DNA of 64,000 nucleotides, taken from Akkermansia muciniphila. Lineage in GTDB: Bacteria > Verrucomicrobiota > Verrucomicrobiia > Limisphaerales > BJHT01. The stretch spans positions 1-64,000 of the forward strand of contig CAMAUZ010000028.1 of NCBI GenBank assembly GCA_945861535.1, given 5' to 3'. Of the stretch, positions 1 to 8,804 are shown in pieces. Numbering within the stretch: position 1 is the first letter of the stretch; every line of letters begins with the position of its first letter. The notes beneath the pieces are model-generated. The model made no database searches and was not told where the DNA came from. It was given only the letters and a program-made list of their open reading frames with translations. A program made the translations under genes and the position numbers.

Positions 1-2
1 GC

Positions 3-122
3 TACCTGCGGGAACGCAATCTCCGCCCCAAGCGCTACGTCTGGAAAGCCGCGGGGGAGGAAATCCTGGCCAAGATTCAGCGGGCGCGGGCCGCCGCAAA
101 TTCCGCGCCGAAAGAATTATGA
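3..122 (+). CDS. C-terminal end of an IS630-family transposase (partial)
   Basis: The window opens inside a reading frame that encodes 39 residues and stops with TGA at 120-122. The tail reads like the end of IS630-family DDE transposases: an RN.RPK.YVWKA segment followed by a helix containing EEILAKIQRAR. Catalytic residues lie outside the window, so intactness cannot be judged. IS630 elements move by cut-and-paste and target TA. No clear terminal repeat could be fixed in the bases after the stop, although an AT-richer stretch (123-150) lies there. The family call rests on the short tail only. Confidence 0.6.
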   Translation, partial: YLRERNLRPKRYVWKAAGEEILAKIQRARAAANSAPKEL

Positions 123-167
123 GTATAGTTTTGAGAGACACTACACTAATGAGATGGGGAATCGGCT

Positions 168-188
168 GCAAGAAACTGAGATACGCCC
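168..188 (+). repeat. Solo end of the GCAAGAAACTGAGAT-tagged repeat element
   Basis: These 21 bases match, with one change, the right terminal repeat of the complete elements near 44.6, 47.6, 50.7 and 53.7 kb. No left partner is visible upstream, where the transposase tail begins. Confidence 0.6.
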
Positions 189-301
189 TTCGCGCGCCGC
201 GTGCGGGGAACTCCGCCGTTGACGCTCCGCACCTCGACGCCAAGCTCGCGCGCATGACCACGCATCACCACGACACCCACCCACGCCCGACCTTTTGCCG
301 G

Positions 302-1141
302 ATGACACTTTTCTTCCGCCGCTTCCATCGCCGCCTCGCGCTGGCTGCGCTGATTTTGTTGCTGCCGGGGGCGCTGCGCGCGGAGCACGAGGGTAAGGTG
401 CAAATTCTCCTGCTCGGCGACAGCACGGCGGAGGGCAGCATCCCGCGCAAACTTGTGAAGGAAGGACCGCACCTCGAGGATGTCATCCGCCAGTTGCTCG
501 CCGCCGAGTCGAACCTGCCGCCGTGCAATGTCATCAATCTCAGTCTCAGCGGCGAATTCATTCAACGGCTCGTGGACTCGGGTCGCTACGAAAAGCTCGC
601 GTCCAAGCTCCCCGGACTGGACTACATCTTCGTCCGCTACGGACTCAACGACCACGCGCGGCGCGAGGATTTCACGAATAATTTCCCGAAGGATTTCCAC
701 GCCCTGCTTGCCCGCCTACGGGCCGATCATCCGGCGGCGATGTTGATTCCGATGACGGTGATCCCGTTCTCGGATGCGGCCACCAGCGAGCGCATCAACG
801 GTCTTATCCGGCAGGTCGCCACCGCGGAGAAGCTGCGGCTCTTCGACATTTACCCGCGCTACGCCGCCGAGCTGGAGCGCGGGCCGAACATGCTCAACTA
901 CCGGCGTTTTCCGCTCGCGAAGATTCCCGCGAAATATCACGAGTTTGTGAAGCCCTTTGTCAGCGGCAGTCCGCCCACGGTCGTGGTGATGGACAACCGC
1001 CTCGACGCGCATTTCGGCCAGCTCCCCGGGTGGTTCAGCGACCGCCATCCCAACCTCGCGGGCTACCATGTCATCGGTGACGAGACGGCGAAGTTCCTCG
1101 CGCCGCTGTTGCTCGAACGCAAGCCGGCGGTGGCGAAGTAG
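302..1141 (+). CDS. Secreted SGNH/GDSL-family hydrolase
   Basis: A 279-residue exported esterase-like protein. Residues 1-27 form a signal peptide with an arginine-rich start, a hydrophobic run (LALAALILLL) and an ALRA cleavage region. SGNH blocks are readable: block I GDST (nucleophile Ser41), block III GLND (residues 114-117) and block V DRHP (Asp247, His249). This is the Ser-Asp-His set expected of carbohydrate esterases and lipases of this fold. The ATG at 302 is chosen because it places the signal peptide at the N-terminus. An in-frame ATG at 254 would add a His-rich leader. The substrate is unknown; deacetylation of polysaccharide is an inference from family and setting. Confidence 0.8.
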   Translation: MTLFFRRFHRRLALAALILLLPGALRAEHEGKVQILLLGDSTAEGSIPRKLVKEGPHLEDVIRQLLAAESNLPPCNVINLSLSGEFIQRLVDSGRYEKLASKLPGLDYIFVRYGLNDHARREDFTNNFPKDFHALLARLRADHPAAMLIPMTVIPFSDAATSERINGLIRQVATAEKLRLFDIYPRYAAELERGPNMLNYRRFPLAKIPAKYHEFVKPFVSGSPPTVVVMDNRLDAHFGQLPGWFSDRHPNLAGYHVIGDETAKFLAPLLLERKPAVAK

Positions 1142-1229
1142 TGCAACCGCCACCGGCAGTTGCGCCGCCGCGCCCGCCGTGCGGACGAACACGCTCGACA
1201 GCCAGAACGACCGTCGCCACGGTCGCTCC

Positions 1230-1928
1230 ATGCACTTCACTCACCGATTCCTCACTCGGTCCGCCGTTACCAACCCGCTTGCCGTCGCCAGATTGTTCCC
1301 CGCACTTCGCGTTCGGCGGCTCATTCAGGGTGCCGCGTTGTTGGCGCTGCTCCTGACGCCCGTCTTGAGCTTCGCCGCGCAGTTCGTGCTGTTTGATGTC
1401 ACCTTCACATTTACGAAGGAAGACGCGGACAATTCCAAACCCAGCCAGTCGCACTATTACGTCACGGGCGCGGCGCTGAATCCGGAGCGGCCCAAGGACT
1501 GGACCGCGCCGATTGATTATCGCCGCGGGACGGTGCATCTCCGCACGGAGGTGATCGAGAAACCCGCCGGCGGTGAACCCACCACCTGGAACATTTGTTA
1601 CATCCCCAATCGCGGCCAGGGCAACGGCTACGGCTGCACCAGCACGGACCTCTATCGCGAAAAAGGTGTCTATGAAAAGGACGTCGCGATGACCGCCTTC
1701 TGGCAGAACGACGCCATCGTCTGGGCGGCCGGCATAAAGCGGATGGACCTAGTGATGAAGGACGGCAGCGGCGGTGGTGGCCACGTTCACAAGCGTTCCG
1801 ACCCGCAGAAATTCTTCCCCACCAAGCTCCGCATCACGGCGGTGCAGGTGTCCGCCGGTGCGACCTACGACCCCAGCCTGGTGCCCAATCTTCCGCCCAA
1901 GACCGGGACCAGCGGTGGCCGGCCGTGA
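1230..1928 (+). CDS. Secreted protein of unknown function
   Basis: 232 residues. A long basic N-region precedes a hydrophobic signal segment (ALLALLLTPVLSFA) with probable cleavage before AQFVLF. The mature part begins with a beta-rich segment (FDVTFTFTKEDADN), contains paired cysteines in the CYIPNRG...YGCTS region, and has a Gly/His segment (GSGGGGHVHKR) that could bind metal. I do not recognise the family. It follows the SGNH hydrolase by 88 bp on the same strand, so the two may be co-transcribed. The ATG at 1230 is the latest start that keeps the complete signal peptide. Confidence 0.6.
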   Translation: MHFTHRFLTRSAVTNPLAVARLFPALRVRRLIQGAALLALLLTPVLSFAAQFVLFDVTFTFTKEDADNSKPSQSHYYVTGAALNPERPKDWTAPIDYRRGTVHLRTEVIEKPAGGEPTTWNICYIPNRGQGNGYGCTSTDLYREKGVYEKDVAMTAFWQNDAIVWAAGIKRMDLVMKDGSGGGGHVHKRSDPQKFFPTKLRITAVQVSAGATYDPSLVPNLPPKTGTSGGRP

Positions 1929-2427
1929 TGCCAATTTGCTCGGCACTGAACACCGCAGTTCATCCACGGATACCCGCGGCTAACCCAGGGAGGAAGTCGG
2001 ATAGGAATGGCCAGTTCGGAGCGGTCGTATTTCTACAATAAGGGGTGCGGCGGAAAACGGTTTTCCACCGTGTTTCTCTGAAGCTATCCGTAGATTTCCG
2101 CTGTTGGTTTCTGTTTTCGGATGAAATAAAAGCGTGGCATCCTCCCGCCGCGCTTCGTTCCCGAGAATCCCTTGGCGCCGTGCCTCTCACAATCTCACTT
2201 TCACCCGCCCTGCGACTGTGGTTCAGCGATTGTTGCCCCGGCGGAAAACCCGCCCGCTTGGTATCCCATTCCAACCCGAAATACCCTCTGCAACCGTGCC
2301 AACTGCGTGCAGAATGGCGAATAAGCTCGACTGTCTATGGGTTTCGTAGAGTGTGGTCCGAAGCACCCAGTTGGTTGGCGCTTCTATTAATTCAACAAAA
2401 ACCAACGTAACAACAGAAGACAGTATT
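1929..2427. other. Intergenic stretch with decayed repeat sequence, no gene seen
   Basis: About 500 bp. Bases 1948-1980 resemble the CCACGGATACCCGCGG-type repeat seen again near 30.1 kb. Around 2048-2120 there is a stretch (CGGTTTTCCACCGTGTTTCTCTGAAG) that reads like a dispersed repeat. The short frames here have no recognisable domain or start signal. The region just before 2428 probably contains the promoter of the small Lys/Ala-rich gene, but no convincing -35/-10 pair was identified. Confidence 0.4.
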
Positions 2428-2559
2428 ATGGCCACCACTAAAAAACCGGCAGCAAAAGCAGCCCCCGCGAAAGCGGCTCCCGCGAAAGCGGCCCCCGCAA
2501 AAGCAGCTCCTGCCAAGGCCGCCCCTCCGGCCGCCCCCGCCGCCAAGAAGAAGAAGTAG
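2428..2559 (+). CDS. Small Lys/Ala/Pro-repeat protein, histone H1-tail-like
   Basis: 43 residues: a short start (MATTKKPAAK), about five tandem KAAPA units, then PPAAPAAKKKK. Low-complexity Lys/Ala/Pro tracts of this kind resemble eukaryotic H1 tails and the C-terminal tails of bacterial H1-like and HU proteins, so nucleic-acid binding is the likeliest role. No folded domain is present, so it may act as a free tail. Codons alternate (GCG, GCC, GCA; AAA, AAG) across the repeats, which argues for selection on the peptide, not a recent DNA tandem expansion. It stands alone between long noncoding stretches. The ATG is preceded by AACAACAGAAGACAGTATT, a purine-rich context without a strong Shine-Dalgarno. 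Confidence 0.65.
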   Translation: MATTKKPAAKAAPAKAAPAKAAPAKAAPAKAAPPAAPAAKKKK

Positions 2560-2686
2560 TCGGCGGTTTCGGTCTGGCGGGAGTTTAGCTCCTGCCTCGC
2601 ATCGCCCAACTCTCCGGCAGCGGAGGCTTGGGCGTCTTCTTTTTTGCCGTCTGTTTCGCGTCCCCATCCTCCCAGTCCGCGGCCGT

Positions 2687-3457
2687 TTACCATTCTCCCC
2701 GTTTGCCGAACTGTTGCCGCGCCGCCTCGCCGAATGCCGCTCCCGCTGCGTCCATCCGCGCCAGCAACTCCTCCGTCGGGACGCCCGCGCCGCCGCGCGC
2801 AGCGGCGATCACCGTATTGCATTCGTTCTCGTCCATGAAGCGCGCCGCCGCCAGCAACTGGGGGGTGTCCTCGTCCGGCACCACCAGGAAACCATGCTTG
2901 TCCGCGTGGATGAGCTGCCCCGGCAGCACCGTGCGCCCGAAGACTTCCACCGGCACATTCCATCGCACCGGACACACGAACGCGTGCCCGACGCAGAGCC
3001 GCCGCGCCAGCGCCTTGAACCCCGCGTTGGTCATCTCATCCACGTCCCGCACCGCGCCGTCAGTGATCGTCCCGACGCACCCGAGGGCGCGATGCGTGTT
3101 GCTGTTCACCTCGCCCCACAGCGAGCCAAGCACCCGTGGTTTGTCGAGGTCCTGCACAACCACGATCTTCGGTCCCGGCACGCTCGCCACATAGCGCCGG
3201 TACTCGCTCGACGCCTGCGGATTGGCCGTGCGATGCGCGGGGTTGCTCGGTTCGATCACCACCGTCACCGCATAGCCCACCATCGGCCCCATCTGCGGCA
3301 TGAAATCGCGCGTCTCCTCGACATTGAACCCTTCCAGCGCCGGGTTGCGGCGCGTGAGCTGTTCCCAGCCGTTGTAGATCGTCGGCGTGTTCCAGCGTTT
3401 GAGTTTGAGCAAATCCGCGTGCGACAGCAGCGGCGGGCGGGTGGCGGGCGTGGGCAT
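2687..3457 (-). CDS. RraA family protein (aldolase/demethylmenaquinone-methyltransferase-like fold)
   Basis: 256 residues matching the RraA/HMG-aldolase fold. The signature is clear: a GEVN motif at 115-118 followed by GTITDGAVRD (residues 129-138), whose Arg-Asp pair binds metal and substrate in the aldolase branch of the family. True RraA (RNase E regulator) is about 160 residues; this longer form, with an extra N-terminal segment (20-60), is more like the environmental RraA-family enzymes often annotated as dimethylmenaquinone methyltransferase. A catabolic lyase or aldolase role is more plausible than RNA-degradosome control, but the substrate cannot be told. No signal peptide. The ATG is at 3457. 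Confidence 0.8.
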   Translation of the reverse strand: MPTPATRPPLLSHADLLKLKRWNTPTIYNGWEQLTRRNPALEGFNVEETRDFMPQMGPMVGYAVTVVIEPSNPAHRTANPQASSEYRRYVASVPGPKIVVVQDLDKPRVLGSLWGEVNSNTHRALGCVGTITDGAVRDVDEMTNAGFKALARRLCVGHAFVCPVRWNVPVEVFGRTVLPGQLIHADKHGFLVVPDEDTPQLLAAARFMDENECNTVIAAARGGAGVPTEELLARMDAAGAAFGEAARQQFGKRGEW

Positions 3458-3680
3458 AGTTTCGTTGGTGAGACAATGGACTGACTCAGGTGCAATTCAG
3501 CGCGCCACCGTACGTAGCCGACTGCCGGGTAGCAAGCTGCGAACGCGTGTCCTGCCCGAGTGCGGGGCGCAGTCCCGTGGCTCGCGACGCCGGGAACGGG
3601 ATGGCGAAATCGCGCAGCGTGAGGTGGGTTGATGCTGCCAGTTCCGTGCGTGCGGACGACGCTGCGGCTGGGGGTGATTT

Positions 3681-6200
3681 TCAACTGCCGAACGGAACGA
3701 GGCGGTATTTCAGGGTGACGTTTTTGGCGGGGGTGGGTTTGGGGCCGTCGGTGGTAAGTTGGAGGAGGACGGTGCGGTTGGCACCGAGGAGGACTTTCAG
3801 GGGTTTCTCGAGTTGTATCTCCACGCCGAAGCCGCCGCGATCAATGCGGACCTTTTGAGTAGAGACGGGTTCGGTGGTGAGGGCGGCACCTTCGGCGGTG
3901 GTGACTTTGGTGGGGGTTTTGCCGTCGGGGGCTTTGTTGAGATAGGGAATCATTTCGTAGGCGAGGCGCACTTCGGACCAGAGGCGGTCGTGGCTCCAAA
4001 TGGACATGACCTGCGCGTAGTCGGACTCGGCGAGGGCGACGGAGCAGTCGATGCCGTCGGCGTTGTGGGTGTAGGAACGGGCGACACGGAGGTGCGCGCC
4101 GCGGATTTCGCCGGAGCTGGTGACGGTGTTGCTCTCGAGCTTGGCGTCGGCGTGTTCGCTGATGCCGGAGATGATGGGCGCGCCGTCCCAGCGTTCGCCG
4201 ACGATGGAGTGCATGTGGAGGTTGCGCCAGTTGCTCGGGTGCATGCCGCCGCCGTAGCTGTCAGTCTGCGTGGCGGCGAGGACGGGGCCTTTGCCGGGAA
4301 TGCTCAACTGACAGAGGATGCCGCCGCCGAAGCCAAGCTGGCCGGAGAAACATTGATTCATCCACTCGGGCGCGAGGCGTCCGTGGAAGGTGAGGGCATA
4401 GTAGCCTTTGCGGCGCGCGGCGAACCATTCATTGCCACCGTTGACACTCACCGTCAGGTCGGGGCCGGGTTCGCCCTTCCATTTGAACTCGGGGGATTCC
4501 CAGTTTTTGGAGCCGAGGTGGGCGGCGGAGTAGGTGCGGGAAGACCAGGGATTGGCGGCGACGGGTGCGCCGCTGAGTTCGCGGCAGTGGAGGTAGGTGT
4601 AGAGTTCCTTGTAGCGATCCACGACTTTCTGGAAGCGCGGATCGTCGGTGGCGTCCTTGAGGATGCCGCCGGTGCGAACCCACTGGTTACCGGTGGCCAT
4701 CCAGTTGTCGAGAAGGTAGGAGCCGTAGTTCATGTCATGGGCGAAGTGTTCCTGCGAGTCACCGGATTTGCTGAGGCCGCTGCCGCTGCCCCAGCCTTCC
4801 GTGGTCCAGCGTTGCCAGAAGGTCTCGAAGCGTTCCTTTTGCAGGGCGTCGCCGGTGGCCCGGTGGGAGTACCAGAGCGCGACGTTAATCTGGGAGAAAG
4901 CGTTTCCGTTCACTTTTTCCATGTGCGTGGCGAAACTCAGGCGGTCGCCGGCCATGATGAGTCCTTCCTTGATGATGGCTTTGAGTTCGGGCGCGACGTC
5001 GTTGCGTTGCATGAGTTGCCAGCCGGGTTGGAAGACGCGGCAACCGTAGTAACCCATGGCGTAGGCCCAATTGCTCCAGGAGGCGGAGCCGCGGCCGTCG
5101 CTGGTTTCGAGGAGGCGGAAGCCGTTGTAGAGAGCCTGGAGTTCTTTCAGGAGTTCGGGATTGGTGGCGGCGTTCTTTTTCAGCCACTGATGAAAGCGCA
5201 CTTGGAATGGGTGCCAGAAGACCAGGTCATCCTCGACGAGAGTGCCGCCGGCGATGGCATTGGCGGTAGCTTCGTCGGGGCAGAAGATGGCGCTGGCACC
5301 GAAGCCGACGTAATCGGCGAAGGCGTCTTTGCGCGGCTGCTGGAGAGTAACTTTGAGGAGATAGTCATTTGGTCCGCTGGAGACTTCGAGGGTGAGTAGT
5401 TTGCCATCAAACTGTGCAGTCTTGCTGGCGGCGGCGAAGGATTGGTTGCGGGGTTTCCAATGGTTGCCTTCGTTCGAGTTATAGCCGCCGGTGGCGACGC
5501 CGTCGAAGAGCACGGTGCCGTCGGGGGCGGTGAGTTTGAACTGGCGGTTGCGCGGCTCGTCGGGTTCGGCGATGGCGAGGAAGATGCCCGAGGTTCCCTT
5601 CGGCACATAGACGTAGGATTTCTTAAACATATCTCCGTGGCCGTGGACAAAGGTAGGATGACCGGCGACACCGTATTTCAGACCGGCAGTCAGTCGCAGC
5701 GTGACATAGTGATCAGGCGTGCCGGCGAGGACGACGCGATAGATGCCGCGTTTGCCGCCTTTGATGGGGCGGTCGAAGGTGCGCGCAACCTGGGTTTTGA
5801 GACGGGAAGGTTCGGACCAGGCGCTCCAGCGGTAGGAAGGCACGGTGCCTTTGGCATAGTGATTGATGTAGGATTGTAACTCATGGTCCCAGCCGCCGAG
5901 GCGGTCGGGGTGGTTGGCGGTGGCGCAGCCGTCGTCGGGGATGAACTCGCGCACGACGGGCGTGCCGTCGGGGTCATAGACTTTGAAGAGTATCTCGCGC
6001 GGGCCGTTGGCGTAGAGATTGAGGTCGCGCACGTCGAGGCCGACGGAGAAGTCCTTACCATCGGGATTGACCACGTAGGCGGTGATACCTTCGTGGAGGC
6101 GGAAGGTTTGGGCGGAGGTGGGAGCCTGGGCGGAGGCTGGCGCGGGGGCGAGGAAGGTGCTGGCGAGGGCGAGCAGGAGGAGGAGGCGATTGGTTTTCAT
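3681..6200 (-). CDS. Large secreted protein 'A' of unknown function, paralogue of the 8.8-11.5 kb gene
   Basis: 839 residues with a clean signal peptide (MKTNRLLLLLALASTFLAPA, then ASAQA). An N-terminal beta domain carries the block DVRDLN.Y.NGPREIL followed by KVYDPDG. A helical middle with repeated Trp/Tyr/Gly-rich segments (EKVNGNAFSQI, MNYGSYLLDNW) suggests an alpha-toroid. The C-terminal half is beta-rich and includes FAARRKGYYALTFHGRL, LGFGGGILCQL and RIDRGGFGVEI. This arrangement recalls toroid-plus-beta-sandwich polysaccharide lyases, but no family is assigned. It is last in a minus-strand array B'-A'-B-A and separated from B by 321 bp of palindromic repeats. The ATG at 6200 is chosen because it starts the signal peptide; upstream in-frame sequence is repeat DNA. 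Confidence 0.75.
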   Translation of the reverse strand: MKTNRLLLLLALASTFLAPAPASAQAPTSAQTFRLHEGITAYVVNPDGKDFSVGLDVRDLNLYANGPREILFKVYDPDGTPVVREFIPDDGCATANHPDRLGGWDHELQSYINHYAKGTVPSYRWSAWSEPSRLKTQVARTFDRPIKGGKRGIYRVVLAGTPDHYVTLRLTAGLKYGVAGHPTFVHGHGDMFKKSYVYVPKGTSGIFLAIAEPDEPRNRQFKLTAPDGTVLFDGVATGGYNSNEGNHWKPRNQSFAAASKTAQFDGKLLTLEVSSGPNDYLLKVTLQQPRKDAFADYVGFGASAIFCPDEATANAIAGGTLVEDDLVFWHPFQVRFHQWLKKNAATNPELLKELQALYNGFRLLETSDGRGSASWSNWAYAMGYYGCRVFQPGWQLMQRNDVAPELKAIIKEGLIMAGDRLSFATHMEKVNGNAFSQINVALWYSHRATGDALQKERFETFWQRWTTEGWGSGSGLSKSGDSQEHFAHDMNYGSYLLDNWMATGNQWVRTGGILKDATDDPRFQKVVDRYKELYTYLHCRELSGAPVAANPWSSRTYSAAHLGSKNWESPEFKWKGEPGPDLTVSVNGGNEWFAARRKGYYALTFHGRLAPEWMNQCFSGQLGFGGGILCQLSIPGKGPVLAATQTDSYGGGMHPSNWRNLHMHSIVGERWDGAPIISGISEHADAKLESNTVTSSGEIRGAHLRVARSYTHNADGIDCSVALAESDYAQVMSIWSHDRLWSEVRLAYEMIPYLNKAPDGKTPTKVTTAEGAALTTEPVSTQKVRIDRGGFGVEIQLEKPLKVLLGANRTVLLQLTTDGPKPTPAKNVTLKYRLVPFGS

Positions 6201-6329
6201 TTTGGTGCTGTTGGCTTTGTCGGACGCGGGAGGGGCGGGGATGTTTAAGTTTTCGGCGGAAAATGTTGGGGAGAAATCATGGGAAGGGAGAGGTGGTGGC
6301 GGGGTGCTTTGGGATGGGGGAGGACGCGC

Positions 6330-6431
6330 GTACCGCAGGCGTCTCGCCTGCGAGTTTGGGCGGCGTCTCGCCGCCCGTAGCAACTCGGGGCGAGACGCCC
6401 CGAGAACTCGCAGGCGGGACGCCTGCGGTAC
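6330..6431. repeat. Palindromic repeat of the GTACCGCAGGCGTC family
   Basis: About 102 bp built from nested inverted repeats. It starts with GTACCGCAGGCGTCTCGCCT and ends with the reverse complement form CGGGACGCCTGCGGTAC; an inner GGGCGGCGTCTCGCCGCCC hairpin and a GGGGCGAGACGCCCC hairpin lie between. A related half copy is at about 38.04 kb. It sits between genes B and A and could form a strong RNA hairpin. Confidence 0.8.
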
Positions 6432-6439
6432 CCGGGGGG

Positions 6440-6511
6440 CGTAGGCGCCGACGTGAGGAGGCGGAGGGCGTCGCACGGCGGACGATCCGCCTCCTCACGT
6501 CGGCGGCTACG
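6440..6511. repeat. Inverted repeat with CCGACGTGAGGAGGCGG arms
   Basis: Left arm CGTAGGCGCCGACGTGAGGA pairs with the right arm TCCTCACGTCGGCGGCTACG across a spacer containing GGCGTCGCACGGCGGACG. The pairing is imperfect but long. A fragment of the same family (GTAGCCGCTGACGTGAGGAAGC) occurs near 44.52 kb. Confidence 0.7.
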
Positions 6512-6521
6512 AGTGGGTGGG

Positions 6522-8732
6522 TCACTTGGCGGCGGCGGTGATTTCGTAGGCGAGGGTGCGTTCGCCTTTGAAGGCGCCGGGGGCGGTCGCGCCGTCGAGG
6601 AGGTCGATGAGCACGTTGCGGCAGGAGGCTTTGCTCAGGTACTTGTCGGTCCAGTCGGCGGGGGAGAGTTTGGCGCGGCAGGGGCGGGTGAGGCGGATTT
6701 CCACGGCACCGGTGAAGCGGGTGAGGCGCACGGCTTGCACAGCCGCGGTGAATTGATCGGTGGCGGCGGCCCATTGCCCCCCGGTCTGGAATTCGATCTT
6801 GGTCGGTGTGGCGGTGCGCTGGCGTTCGAGGTCGCGGAGGAAGACGGGGAGGACTTCGTAGAGTTCGGCGACGGTGTCTTTGCCATCGCCGTTGAGACGC
6901 GTCTCGATGCGGAGTGAGTTGTCACTCAGGGTGAAGGTGCGGGAGTAGCTGATACTTCCGTCGAGTGACTTCTCTTTGCCCATGGTGATGGCGGGGATGA
7001 CGCCGGAGGCCGTGGCGCGGAAGGTGGCGCCTTGGGATTCGTAGGTGACATCGGGTTTCTGGATGCGCGCGGAGGTGAAGACTTTCCCGGCGGCGGTGGT
7101 GCCGGTGACGGCGTGGACGGGCCAGGAGCGCCAGGTTTCGGGGGTGTCGAAGTTGGGCGGGTTTTGGTTGGGGAAGGGCATGCCGCCGCGGCGACCGAGC
7201 AGGACGGTGCCGGCGTCGGGCGTCCAGAAGGCGGAGAGACTGCCCCCGGAGAGACCGTAGGGGCCGGCGAATTCGATGTGACCTTCGCCCTGGAATTCCG
7301 AGACGGGGCCGGTGTGGACGATGACTCCGAACTTGGGTTTGCGCGAGATGAGGAAGGCTTTCTCGTAGGCTTCGGTGAACGGAGTGCCGCGGGCAAAGGG
7401 ATATTTGAGCAGGGGCGAGTGGGTGCGTTCCAGTTCCTGCCGGTGGGCGAGGTGGCCTTTGCGGTAGTAGTCGTAGGCGTAGTTGTTCATCGGGAAGGCG
7501 GGCGCATTGGGCCAGAGGCTCCAGCGCCAGGGATTGGAGGCGAGCTTGTCGTTCGGGAGGCCGCCGGGGTTTTCGTGGATTTCCGCGCGGGCTTCCGCGG
7601 CGGCGGCGGCGGGTGCGGCCTTGAGTTGTTCTTCGGTGGGGAAACGGACTTCGCTGGCGACGTCATCGGTCAAAAAGGACGCGGCGACGCTGCGGAAGGG
7701 AAAGTCCCACTGGTCCTTGACGACATCACTCGAAGTGCGGGCGTTGAAGTGGCTGGGGCCCACCACGGCGCCGTCGGGTTCCGGGAGGGTGAGGTGATTG
7801 CGGAGGCGCAACACCTTTTTGACGGCGTCTTGCACGAACGGCCAGTCGGGGGAGGCGAGCGCGAGCCAGGTGGCGAAGTAGAGACTCATGCCCTGATAGC
7901 CGGCATCCACGCAGCCCTGGTCGGTGAAGTAACCGGCGGGATGATAGTACCAAGGGTCGGAGAAGACGCGGCGGGCGTAGTTTTCGGCGAGGGTTTTGGC
8001 TTCGGGAGTTCGGATGGCGTCGGCGGCGAGTCGCATGCCGAGGACGGCGGAGAGATCGAAGTGGGTTTCGTCGCCTTTCGGTCCCCATTTGGTGACGCGG
8101 TGCATCATGCGCAGGAGACAGGCTTCGTAAGCGGCGCGGGTGTCGGCGGGGAGGACGTCGCGGACGTTGTTGTAGGTGTAGGCATAGTTGACGAAATGAG
8201 GGCCGAACCAATCGGAGCGGGTGTCTTTGGGGCTGCCGGAGTTTTCCTGCAAGTCATCGGTCATGAGCATGAGCACGGTGGCGGTGGCGAAGGCGCGGAG
8301 CTTGAGGGCGCGCGAGCCGTGGTAGGGATTGCCGGGATAATCCCAGTTGGCGAACCACGCGGTGGGTTCGGGCCAGCAGGAGGGGCGCATCACGCCTTTC
8401 TCGGGGTTCTCGATGGCGGCGAGGGTGAACTGTTGCGGGGGCAGATTGATCGAGGGCGCGCTGCGTTTGCGGCCGATGCGGGGGAACTCGAGGGAGAGCA
8501 GCCAGGCGCGATAGTGATCGTCGGCGTCGCTAACATGGGCGGCGGCGACGGGTTCCTTGATGCCGTGATCGAAGTCTTTCTCGGTGAGCGAGCCGAGGAA
8601 TTGGCGCAGGGTTTTTTGGTGGGGGTGCTGGTCGGGGAGTTTGGTGCGGGCAGGGGGAGCGGCGGCCGAGGTCGGCAGGGTTGTGAGCGCGGTGAGGGTG
8701 AGGAGGGTGGCGAGAGATCGGAGGGGGTTCAT
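6522..8732 (-). CDS. Large secreted protein 'B' of unknown function, paralogue of the 11.5-13.8 kb gene
   Basis: 736 residues with an N-terminal signal peptide (LATLLTLTALTTLPTSAAA). The first 400 residues are helical and carry YHPAGYFTDQG...DAGYQG and GPSHFNARTS; the Gly-x-x-x-Asp-Gly / Tyr-x-Gly pattern resembles that of PL8-like toroid lyases, but this is inference. The second half is beta-rich, with HTGPVSEF, SGGSLSAFWTPDAGTVLLG and a C-terminal VRLTRFTGAVEI block. These line up with gene B' and, more remotely, with genes A and A'. It lies 72 bp after A' on the same strand with a short repeat in between. The ATG at 8732 begins the signal peptide. Confidence 0.75.
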   Translation of the reverse strand: MNPLRSLATLLTLTALTTLPTSAAAPPARTKLPDQHPHQKTLRQFLGSLTEKDFDHGIKEPVAAAHVSDADDHYRAWLLSLEFPRIGRKRSAPSINLPPQQFTLAAIENPEKGVMRPSCWPEPTAWFANWDYPGNPYHGSRALKLRAFATATVLMLMTDDLQENSGSPKDTRSDWFGPHFVNYAYTYNNVRDVLPADTRAAYEACLLRMMHRVTKWGPKGDETHFDLSAVLGMRLAADAIRTPEAKTLAENYARRVFSDPWYYHPAGYFTDQGCVDAGYQGMSLYFATWLALASPDWPFVQDAVKKVLRLRNHLTLPEPDGAVVGPSHFNARTSSDVVKDQWDFPFRSVAASFLTDDVASEVRFPTEEQLKAAPAAAAAEARAEIHENPGGLPNDKLASNPWRWSLWPNAPAFPMNNYAYDYYRKGHLAHRQELERTHSPLLKYPFARGTPFTEAYEKAFLISRKPKFGVIVHTGPVSEFQGEGHIEFAGPYGLSGGSLSAFWTPDAGTVLLGRRGGMPFPNQNPPNFDTPETWRSWPVHAVTGTTAAGKVFTSARIQKPDVTYESQGATFRATASGVIPAITMGKEKSLDGSISYSRTFTLSDNSLRIETRLNGDGKDTVAELYEVLPVFLRDLERQRTATPTKIEFQTGGQWAAATDQFTAAVQAVRLTRFTGAVEIRLTRPCRAKLSPADWTDKYLSKASCRNVLIDLLDGATAPGAFKGERTLAYEITAAAK

Positions 8733-8733
8733 A

Positions 8734-8769
8734 ATTTGGCAGGGTAATTTTGGGCAGGGTAATGGGGGG
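8734..8769. repeat. Copy of the GGCAGGGGAATTTGGGGCAG repeat
   Basis: Two tandem GGCAGGGTAAT-like units, a diverged copy of the short repeat also present at 11430, 14064 and 41553. It lies just upstream of the start of gene B. Confidence 0.7.
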
Positions 8770-8804
8770 AAGATGAGATCGGCGTCAGGCGGTGTCTTTC
8801 AGTT

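Noticed and set aside
3759..8747. Long plus-strand open frames opposite genes A and B
   Set aside because: Gly/Val/Glu-rich, no signal peptides or motifs; the minus-strand frames have signal peptides and conserved paralogues.
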